Source: an uncultured Collinsella sp. (GTDB taxonomy: Bacteria; Actinomycetota; Coriobacteriia; Coriobacteriales; Coriobacteriaceae). From it: a stretch of DNA of 13,264 nucleotides. Positions 7,076 through 12,662 of the stretch are shown here, one piece after another (the stretch's first letter is position 1; every line of letters starts with the position of its first letter). A model generated the notes under the pieces. The model made no database searches, was not told the DNA's origin, and worked only from the letters and a program-made list of their open reading frames with translations. The stretch is taken from assembly GCA_900552705.1 (NCBI GenBank), contig USAX01000042.1:1-13264 (forward strand). Reading direction: 5' to 3'. A program made the translations under genes and the position numbers.

Positions 7076-7883
7076 AGAAGGCGGATCGAAAATCACCAAG
7101 TCCGATCTCAATAAAATTTTCCTACGCTCAATGACATTCGAGGGGTCCTGGGATTACGAGCGGCAAATGTACCTTGCGAACGCATTTACGCTTGGCCCAA
7201 TTATCAAGAAGCTGTATCCGTCGAAAGAAGATTGCGCAGACGCATTGAAGCGCCATCTTGAGTTCTTTAACATCACTCCCTATCTCGCGACGCTGGTTTG
7301 TGGAATTGTGACAGCAATGGAGGAGGTGAAGGCGAACGGCGGAGAAATTGGCGGAGAAGCTATCAGCAACGTGAAGACTTCGCTTATGGGTCCGTTGTCT
7401 GGCATTGGCGATTCGTTGTTTCTAACAACCTGGCGTACGGTTACTGCCGGAATTGGCTGCTCCATCGCAATGCAAGGGAACCCGCTCGGCGCTGTCCTAT
7501 TTTTCTTGCTGTTTAACATACCCGCACAAGCCGTGCGCTACATTTGCGCCATTAAAGGTTACGAGATGGGCAGCAAGCTACTCGTTAAGCTGTCCGAGAC
7601 AAATATCATGAAACGTCTGACGAAACTGACTGGCGTCGTCGGAATGATGGCGGTGGGAGCAATGATTGCCTCAATGGTGAGCGTTACAACTCCGCTGGCT
7701 TTCGGTTCGGGCGATGAGGCCCTTGCCATTCAAGGCGTGCTGGATCAGATTATGCCATGCCTGCTTCCGGTAATCGCAACAGCCGCGATTTATTGGGTTA
7801 TGGGAAAGAAGCCAAATACTGCGGTCGTCCTTGTCTCGATAGTCGTCTTTTCGATTGCATGCTCTGCGGTTGGAATTCTCTAG
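7065..7883 (+). CDS. PTS mannose/fructose/sorbose-family EIID component
   Basis: A 272-aa membrane subunit that pairs with EIIC. Family features in order are the N-terminal L-N-K-I-F-L-R-S-M-T-F-E-G-S-W-D-Y-E-R, then K-R-H-L-E-F-F-N, A-M-E-E, N-V-K-T-S-L-M-G-P-L-S-G-I-G-D-S-L-F, and several C-terminal hydrophobic segments. The length is normal. Its start overlaps the EIIC stop (ATGAGTTCTAA at 7065-7075), and AAGGAG at 7053-7058 sits six bases ahead of the ATG. It is the last gene of the operon, closed by the terminator at 7946. Together with EIIB, EIIC and an EIIA from elsewhere it should import and phosphorylate the deglycase substrate. Confidence 0.93.
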   Translation: MSSKEGGSKITKSDLNKIFLRSMTFEGSWDYERQMYLANAFTLGPIIKKLYPSKEDCADALKRHLEFFNITPYLATLVCGIVTAMEEVKANGGEIGGEAISNVKTSLMGPLSGIGDSLFLTTWRTVTAGIGCSIAMQGNPLGAVLFFLLFNIPAQAVRYICAIKGYEMGSKLLVKLSETNIMKRLTKLTGVVGMMAVGAMIASMVSVTTPLAFGSGDEALAIQGVLDQIMPCLLPVIATAAIYWVMGKKPNTAVVLVSIVVFSIACSAVGIL

Positions 7884-7945
7884 AGTTGACATCCTTGCTC
7901 GGCTTGAGATGATTGCCATCCGGCTGAGTTTTGATTCAAGCACTG

Positions 7946-7984
7946 CCCCCTGCGCTGACTCCGATGCGCAGGGGGTTTGTTTCT
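7946..7984 (+). terminator. Intrinsic terminator of the deglycase/PTS operon
   Basis: CCCCCTGCGC (7946-7955) pairs perfectly with GCGCAGGGGG (7966-7975) around a 10-base loop, followed by TTTGTTTCT. It lies 62 bases after the EIID stop. Confidence 0.9.
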
Positions 7985-8077
7985 ATATTTATTCAGTCGG
8001 AGTATCGATTATCGATTGTTGGTCAGCTAAGTGTCGGCCTCTAGGTTTCTCGTTAGATATACCTTGCTATCTGCGCA

Positions 8078-8115
8078 TACTCGATTTACGAGGATTTTCA
8101 TATTCGATTTTCGAG
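8078..8115. repeat. Pair of 15-bp dyad-containing direct repeats
   Basis: TACTCGATTTACGAG (8078-8092) and TATTCGATTTTCGAG (8101-8115) match at 13 of 15 bases and start 23 bases apart, about two helical turns. The first contains CTCG/CGAG and the second TCG/CGA as short inverted arms. A tandem ATCGATTATCGATT lies slightly upstream, near 8005. The AT-rich gap 7985-8122 separates two convergent genes and holds nothing else that I can see. Confidence 0.45.
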
Positions 8116-8122
8116 CTTTGCC

Positions 8123-8821
8123 CTACAGGTAGATCCCCTCGAACAGGGCCTTATGGAACTGGGTGTGGTGATCACGTGCCCAGGTGAAGAGCGCCTGGTC
8201 AAAGTTGCTCTGACTGGTGGGGATGCCATAGACGCCGGCGACTTCCACGCGCACGAACTCCAGTGCGGGCAGCTTGTTGATGGCTGTGAGTGCAAACGGC
8301 GACGTGGGCTCCTCGAACAGGTAATGGCTGCCTTGCAGCGCGCCGCAGCCGGTGCAGGTGCTGGCGAGCGATACGGTCTTAGTGGTGCGCGACGTTGTGG
8401 GCTTGTAGCCGCAGCGCTCGCGCAGGTAGTCGCGGAGCTCGGCCGGCACGCAGCCCAGCGCGGGGACGATGGCTATGGCGTTGGCGTGGGCGGTGTCGAT
8501 CGCAATGTGACCCGCGTCGTCCATGGCGCGCGCATCGCCGGGCGCAGCCTCGCTGCCCGAGTCTTCGGTCGCCCAATACGGAATGCCAAAGGCCGCGACC
8601 GTCGTCTGCTCGTGGCACTTCCAACACTCGCGCTTGCCCAGCACCAGGTAGATGTAGGGCGCGCTGGGGTCGGAGCGATCAACGCCGGGCAGCCACGCGG
8701 CAAAGGGCTCGGGGTTGACGCCATCGGGCACGTACCAGATCTTCTTGACCCGGTCCCACTTGGCGCCCAGGGCCTTGGCCTTGTCTTTGTGCGAAAAGGG
8801 AACATCGAGCTCGGTGCGCAT
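8123..8821 (-). CDS. DUF5710-like protein with a split zinc ribbon
   Basis: A 232-aa protein. Residues 3-45 resemble the DUF5710 module: D6-V-P-F-S-H-K-D, A-K-A-L-G-A-K-W22-D, then I-W-Y-V-P. This module is found at the ends of DNA-processing and plasmid-borne proteins and is thought to bind DNA or act as an accessory domain. Two C-x2-C pairs, C66-W-K-C69 and C156-T-G-C159, suggest a metal-binding unit interrupted by an alanine-rich insert. The C-terminal 60 residues are unassigned. The ATG at 8821 (complement) is preceded by AAAGGAG. Upstream codons in the same frame, including M-H-R-K-P-H-K-G, would run over this ribosome site. It is divergent from the gene at 9127 and convergent with the PTS operon, so it is a single-gene unit. 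Base composition is more GC-rich than in the PTS genes. The function is unknown. Confidence 0.8.
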   Translation of the reverse strand: MRTELDVPFSHKDKAKALGAKWDRVKKIWYVPDGVNPEPFAAWLPGVDRSDPSAPYIYLVLGKRECWKCHEQTTVAAFGIPYWATEDSGSEAAPGDARAMDDAGHIAIDTAHANAIAIVPALGCVPAELRDYLRERCGYKPTTSRTTKTVSLASTCTGCGALQGSHYLFEEPTSPFALTAINKLPALEFVRVEVAGVYGIPTSQSNFDQALFTWARDHHTQFHKALFEGIYL

Positions 8822-8859
8822 GGCGGCTCCTTTGTGCGGCTTGCGGTGCATGTGCTCCA

Positions 8860-8865
8860 AGGATA
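8860..8865 (-). promoter_or_regulatory. Possible -10 of the DUF5710-like gene
   Basis: On the minus strand TATCCT lies about 40 bases before the start codon. The -35 region is poor, so this is tentative. The rest of the 305-base gap 8822-9126 shows no other gene or clear repeat, except the promoter of the gene at 9127 at its far end. Confidence 0.3.
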
Positions 8866-9092
8866 CCCCAGCAGTGGGTGTGTGGTCGCTAAACGAGCAC
8901 TTCGACCGCCTGAGAAGTCGCGGAGCATTTTGGCGAGGGCGCGTCGTCAAGCAAATGGTCAGCTTTTGGTCAGTTGAGCGGCAACCTTGCCAAAAGCTTG
9001 ACGGATTTGCATCTAGACGTCGACGAATGAGCACTTTGGTTGCGCCGCGGCAAAAAACTGCTGGTCGTCTGCCGAAAACTCGCCAGGGTCGC

Positions 9093-9120
9093 TTGCGGCC
9101 GCCGACTCGCGTGCTATCTT
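9093..9120 (+). promoter_or_regulatory. Promoter giving a probable leaderless mRNA
   Basis: TTGCGG (9093-9098) and TATCTT (9115-9120) are 16 bases apart. The -10 ends six bases before the ATG at 9127, so transcription should start at or within a base or two of the start codon. No ribosome binding site is present, which agrees with leaderless translation, common in actinobacteria. Confidence 0.6.
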
Positions 9121-9126
9121 CGCGCC

Positions 9127-10230
9127 ATGAGGTACTTTATCGTTTCACATAACGCTGCGTTGGCGCTTTTGGCGCACATCCCGAACCCTCGATTTGGGGA
9201 TTCGGAACCAGAGGTCGTGTCGATTGCAGGCGCCTGCGCGCTCTGTGACCAGGAGGCGCAGGAGGTTATCGATCGCTATGACCTGGGGATTGACGTGCTG
9301 GATCTGATGGTGCCGACGCGCGCCGACCGCCGGCGGACCAAGCATGTTAAGACGCACCTGTGCACCAACGAGCTCCCGGCGGGCTCGTTTATCTCGCTGG
9401 GCCACTGGATGGGCGACCTGGATGCGTACGTGTGCTCTCCCGAGCTGGCGTTTGTGCAAGCTGCGCACAATAGCGATGCGGCGGCGGCCATCTATGCCGG
9501 CTATGCCATGACATCGAACTACCGGCTGGACAACCTTGCTCCTGGCGGGGTGACCAGCAGGGATGCGGGCATGCGCGATAGCAGGCTCACGACGAAGGAG
9601 CTCATTGCGGCGTATATCGAGGCGTCCCCAAAGGTAAGGGGTCTCGCGAAGGCAAAGGCGCTGCTTGCGTATGTGATCGAGGGATCGCGCTCTCCGAGGG
9701 AGTCGGGGCTGTGCATGTTTATGTCGCTGCCTGCGCGCTACGGCGGGTATGCATTGGGCAAGGCCGAGCTCAACAAGAAGGTCTATATTCGCGATGGATT
9801 TAATGATGGGCGCGAGCGTAAACTGTGCGTGCTGGAGCGCACGCCCGACATTACGCTTACGGCTAAAGTCGAGGTGGGCAGGGATAAAGTAAAGGCCGGG
9901 CTGCTGCCAGAGGTGCTGACCGCGATGGTCGACTACGACAGCGATGCCATTCATGACGGCCGCGAGAAGATCCACAAGGATGCCGAGCGCCGCAACGAGT
10001 TGGAACTGCTTGAGGGAGTAGCGTATTTTACGGTGACAACCGACCAAGCAAATGACTACGACAAGCTCGTTCGCCTGTGCGAACGCATCCGGCGCAAGCT
10101 GCATCGGAATAAGCGCCCCATCTTTAACAAGGCGATGAGTGCAGAGCAGCGATATTTTGCCAACGCGCGTGCCGAAACGAAGCGATTTTGGCTCTGGCAA
10201 GCCGTTATCGATGCGCATCAGTATTGGTAG
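9127..10230 (+). CDS. Protein with C-terminal PD-(D/E)XK-like (DUF559/Vsr-type) domain
   Basis: A 367-aa protein. The C-terminal part has V-D269-Y-D271-S-D273-A-I-H276, then K-D285-A-E-R-R289-N-E-L-E, then L-E-G-V and V-T-T-D-Q. This order resembles the E/D-x-D-G-x-H, D-x-x-R, L-x-x-x-G-(W)-x-V-x-x-V-T spacing of DUF559/Vsr-like nucleases. The middle contains C-S-P-E-L-A-F-V-Q-A-A, a phrase I associate with a large family of Coriobacteriia proteins related to AbiEi-type antitoxin regions. Residues 1-100 include C-A-L-C and a basic R-A-D-R-R-R-T-K stretch. I chose 9127 because the -10 box lies six bases upstream; the frame extends to an ATG at 9040 that precedes that promoter. No toxin gene is adjacent. 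A nuclease-like role in defence or DNA repair is inferred; the G after the second D of the motif is missing, so activity is uncertain. Confidence 0.75.
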   Translation: MRYFIVSHNAALALLAHIPNPRFGDSEPEVVSIAGACALCDQEAQEVIDRYDLGIDVLDLMVPTRADRRRTKHVKTHLCTNELPAGSFISLGHWMGDLDAYVCSPELAFVQAAHNSDAAAAIYAGYAMTSNYRLDNLAPGGVTSRDAGMRDSRLTTKELIAAYIEASPKVRGLAKAKALLAYVIEGSRSPRESGLCMFMSLPARYGGYALGKAELNKKVYIRDGFNDGRERKLCVLERTPDITLTAKVEVGRDKVKAGLLPEVLTAMVDYDSDAIHDGREKIHKDAERRNELELLEGVAYFTVTTDQANDYDKLVRLCERIRRKLHRNKRPIFNKAMSAEQRYFANARAETKRFWLWQAVIDAHQYW

Positions 10231-10249
10231 GGGCGGTAGCAGGGGGTTA

Positions 10250-10457
10250 GAATTAGAGGCCATATATCCAGGTTTAATACTTTTCCCGAGAAGTGAACGA
10301 GTCAGAATGGACCCCCGAAACATCGACACTTTTAGGGGCTTGTTTCCTGCGGTTTTGCTGCTGGAATCCTGCGGTTTTAATGTCAAAAAGTGTGGATGCT
10401 CCGGGGGTCCAAATAAGCTCGTTCACTTCTCGGGAAAAGTATTAAACCTCAATTTAT
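10250..10457. mobile_element. Non-coding palindromic element (MITE-like)
   Basis: A perfect 32-bp inverted repeat, 10270-10301 against 10418-10449, forms the outer stem. After a six-base symmetric mismatch, a further stretch pairs with few mismatches down to about 10333/10386, including GGACCCCCG, CATC and ACACTTTT. This gives arms of about 64 bp around a 52-base centre. The centre has a 12-bp direct repeat, TCCTGCGGTTTT, at 10345-10356 and 10367-10378. A 9-bp direct repeat AGGGGGTTA flanks the unit at 10241-10249 and 10458-10466 and may be a target-site duplication. Just inside those copies, AATTAGAGG on the left resembles the reverse complement of CCTCAATTT on the right, as if 13 bases had been inserted into the left end. 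No open reading frame is inside, so if mobile it depends on a transposase from elsewhere. It lies between a plus-strand gene and the minus-strand tRNA. Confidence 0.7.
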
Positions 10458-10566
10458 AGGGGGTTATTTATATATGGCTGCGAGACCCATCCGCGCCTGA
10501 TCGGGGCAATCACCGGGGCTGTTTGGGCGCTTTGGGTGCCGCGGCGTCCTTTTGGCTTGGCAGCGT

Positions 10567-10602
10567 AAAACAAAACAGCTCAGAGGCGAAGCCTCTGAGC
10601 TG
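10567..10602 (-). terminator. Terminator of tRNA-Val
   Basis: Read on the minus strand, CAGCTCAGAGG pairs with CCTCTGAGCTG (10602-10576) around a C-TTC-G loop, followed by TTTTGTTTT. It is a near-ideal intrinsic terminator eight bases after the tRNA CCA end. Confidence 0.93.
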
Positions 10603-10610
10603 CGAACATT

Positions 10611-10685
10611 TGGTGGGCGTTAGAAGATTTGAACTTCTGACCTCTTCCGTGTCAGGGAAGCGCTCTCCCCCTGAGCTAAACGCCC
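10611..10685 (-). tRNA. tRNA-Val (anticodon GAC)
   Basis: On the minus strand GGGCGTT at the 5' end pairs with AACGCCC near the 3' end to give a 7-bp acceptor stem, followed by A and an encoded CCA. The D arm has GCTC...GAGC. The anticodon arm is CTTCC-CTGACAC-GGAAG, giving anticodon GAC, which reads GUC and GUU valine codons. The T arm AGAAG-TTCAAAT-CTTCT has the TTC-A core. All arms are intact. It has its own promoter and terminator. Confidence 0.96.
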
Positions 10686-10714
10686 GATCAAGGGTGCGCG
10701 AGTGCGCAGGGAAT

Positions 10715-10743
10715 AATATAACGGAGCTCCCACCCGCTGGCAA
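10715..10743 (-). promoter_or_regulatory. Promoter of tRNA-Val
   Basis: On the minus strand TTGCCA (10743-10738) and TATATT (10720-10715) are separated by exactly 17 bases, about 30 bases upstream of the mature tRNA 5' end. Confidence 0.75.
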
Positions 10744-10850
10744 GAACTATTTTTTAAAAAGCGGCAACTTGCGACCCTATCGGCTCCCGATCCGGCGTGA
10801 GCAGGACGCGAAAAGTCGCGTTTGTACCCCCGATGAACTGCACATTCGCG

Positions 10851-10856
10851 TAAAAT
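10851..10856 (+). promoter_or_regulatory. Possible -10 of secreted-protein cluster 2
   Basis: TAAAAT lies about 60 bases before the first gene of the cluster in an AT-rich patch. No good -35 is seen at the right distance. The rest of 10744-10916 has no gene or clear structure that I can support. Confidence 0.3.
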
Positions 10857-10916
10857 ATTCCCATTATGGGCAAATGGTGTCCAGGTAGTTTACGATGCGG
10901 CATCTGGGGGAGGGAC

Positions 10917-11801
10917 ATGTCGGACGCGCGTTCGCTGCGAAAACAGTTCAATCGCATGCTCGCCACGTTGCTGGTTGCCCTTGCTGCTGCCGGAGCCGTA
11001 ACATATGCCTGGTACATCTACAACACCAACCGCCACATCACCGACGTCAAGATGGCCGCCGGCACGGGCGTGACCTTCCTCATCTCCAACGAGTACGACG
11101 GCGAATACAAAACCAACGCCGGCCTGAGCTTTTCGGGCCTGCTCGATCCCGTCTCGACCGACAACGTGCTCAACGACTTCCAAAAGGTAACGGGCTTTAC
11201 CGGCGGAACCACCCAGGACTCGCTCTTTGCCAGCATGTTTGGCACCGCCGAGCACTCCGACTACTACAAGACCTCCCTGTACCTGGCTACCAATTCGGCC
11301 GCGACCGACGTGTACCTGTCGGGCATTGACTTTACCGAGCAGGACCCGGCAAACCCCATCTCCACCGCCCTGCGCGTGGGGCTGGTTACCTATGCTCCGG
11401 GGCAGGGCGACACCGTTACGGGCCAGTACGTCTTTGAGGTCTCGGGCGAGCACAATCCCCAAGCGCGCTACAACACGCTCGACGGCAAGGATGCCGGCGA
11501 GAACGAGCAGAATCACCTGGTGCTCGACAGCACCCGCTCCGATGGAACAACGGTTCATTTTGACCAGCTGACTAGTGCAAACTTCTGCGACTACAACGAA
11601 GACACCGGCATCGTGAGCCTCAAGGAGGCCACGACCAAGATCTGCAGCCTGCCCGCCGCCGCCAAGGGCGCCAACCGTAGCACGCCCGTGCGCGTGGATG
11701 TGTACGTGTGGCTGGAAGGCTGTGACCCCGACTGCACCAACAACCTGGCCGCCACCAGCCTGCAATCGCTGGCGCTGCGCTTTGCCGGCAAGCGTTCGTA
11801 A
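10917..11801 (+). CDS. Secreted protein with SipW/TasA-like signal peptide (paralogue C)
   Basis: Predicted exported protein of 294 aa. The n-region is basic (R5, R8, K9, R13), the hydrophobic core spans 14-28, and it ends in V-T-Y-A-W-Y (28-33), where the last aromatic is Tyr instead of the Phe seen in its paralogues. The mature part has L-L-D-P-V-S-T near 75, matching the L-Y-P-V-S-T motif of the two following proteins, and D-V-Y-L-S-G near 135. The C-terminal signature is V-Y-V-W265-L-E-G-C269-D-P-D-C273. C269 and C273 could pair, or could join the other two cysteines, in a disulfide once outside the cell. GGGGGAGGG before the ATG at 10917 sets the start; the in-frame ATG at 10866 has no site. 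It heads an operon with an 11-base gap to the next gene. The function is unknown, and an extracellular structural role is inferred. Confidence 0.85.
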   Translation: MSDARSLRKQFNRMLATLLVALAAAGAVTYAWYIYNTNRHITDVKMAAGTGVTFLISNEYDGEYKTNAGLSFSGLLDPVSTDNVLNDFQKVTGFTGGTTQDSLFASMFGTAEHSDYYKTSLYLATNSAATDVYLSGIDFTEQDPANPISTALRVGLVTYAPGQGDTVTGQYVFEVSGEHNPQARYNTLDGKDAGENEQNHLVLDSTRSDGTTVHFDQLTSANFCDYNEDTGIVSLKEATTKICSLPAAAKGANRSTPVRVDVYVWLEGCDPDCTNNLAATSLQSLALRFAGKRS

Positions 11802-11812
11802 GGGGGCTGGAC

Positions 11813-12649
11813 ATGAGTGCTTCGAACATCAAAGACATCCTGGGCTCGCGCCGTCGCATGGTTGCCGCGGCTGCATGGATGTTGGTGCTGGTAGCCGCCC
11901 TGAGTGCGGCCACCTACGCCTGGTTTAGCAACTCGCGCTACACCAACGTGACGCCCGTGGCGCACACGGTAAGCGACGAGGGCTCCGACCTGCAGATTGG
12001 CCTTTCGGCCAACGGGCCCTGGGACACGACGGCAACGCTTGCCGCCGCCGACAAGACACTCTATCCCATCTCGACGGCAGACCTTTCCCGCTTTTGGCGC
12101 GGCACGTTCCAAAACGCCGCCGGCGTTACGACCGACTACGCCGACTGCACCGCGCAGCTGGACGACTACGCCCTTTCGGGCACGCTGTACCTTAAGGGCA
12201 GCGATAGCGCGCTCAACGTGTACCTGTATCAGGGCCAGATGAGCGTGACGAGCGACCCGCAGCTGCTGGCCGCGCTGCGCCTGGGTCTGGTAATTACAAC
12301 CCAGTCGGGCACGCAAACGCATATCTTTACCTGCGACGACCTGGGCAACACCGCGGGCGCCACCAGTAGGCGTACCACTGCGCAAGACGGCGTGGTTGTG
12401 GCGGCTGGCGCCTCGGGCTGGGCCTACACCGCCGATCCCGCACGCGCCATAAGCGCCTACAGCATGGACGGCACCGGCGACACGCCCGCGGCGCGCGCAG
12501 GTGCCACACCTATCTGCACGCTGGCCGCCAACGAGGTGGCAAGCGTTCGCTACGTTGTGTACATGGAAGGCTGCGACGCCAATTGCATCGACGAGGCCCA
12601 GGCCCGCGATGTGGTGCTGCAGCTTGCCTTTGCCGCGGCCAAGGCATAA
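11813..12649 (+). CDS. Secreted protein with SipW/TasA-like signal peptide (paralogue D)
   Basis: Predicted exported protein of 278 aa. R13-R-R15 precede a hydrophobic core (16-33) ending in A-T-Y-A-W-F (33-38). The mature region contains the phrase L-Y-P-I-S-T-A-D-L-S, L-Y-L-K-G-S-D-S-A-L-N-V-Y-L, and the C-terminal V-V-Y-M-E-G-C254-D-A-N-C258. This is the family signature with the Trp-Leu pair replaced by Tyr-Met. GGGGG about eight bases before the ATG is the ribosome site. The gene sits 11 bases after paralogue C and 13 bases before the next, so the three are one transcription unit. Codon use is strongly GC-rich, unlike the PTS genes. The function is unknown. Confidence 0.87.
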   Translation: MSASNIKDILGSRRRMVAAAAWMLVLVAALSAATYAWFSNSRYTNVTPVAHTVSDEGSDLQIGLSANGPWDTTATLAAADKTLYPISTADLSRFWRGTFQNAAGVTTDYADCTAQLDDYALSGTLYLKGSDSALNVYLYQGQMSVTSDPQLLAALRLGLVITTQSGTQTHIFTCDDLGNTAGATSRRTTAQDGVVVAAGASGWAYTADPARAISAYSMDGTGDTPAARAGATPICTLAANEVASVRYVVYMEGCDANCIDEAQARDVVLQLAFAAAKA

Positions 12650-12662
12650 GGGGGCGAGCTAA

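Noticed and set aside
7855..8187. Plus-strand open frame of 110 codons after the EIID gene
   Set aside because: It starts inside the EIID gene, runs through the terminator and has no ribosome site.
8153..8977. Plus-strand open frame of 274 codons opposite the DUF5710-like gene
   Set aside because: Gly/Ala/Arg-rich product typical of antisense frames in GC-rich genes. The minus-strand gene has the ribosome site and domain.
9145..10386. Minus-strand open frame of 413 codons opposite the PD-(D/E)XK-like gene
   Set aside because: It extends into the palindromic element and has no family motif; the plus-strand frame has a promoter and conserved motifs.
10611..10685. tRNA-Val as an integration site for a genomic island
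   Set aside because: No integrase gene and no second copy of the tRNA 3' end in the window.
10523..10888. Plus-strand open frame of 121 codons across the tRNA-Val region
   Set aside because: It reads through the antisense of the tRNA and its terminator. The V-R-R-F-E-L-L-T-S-S-V-S-G-K peptide is a familiar artefact of translating tRNA antisense strands.
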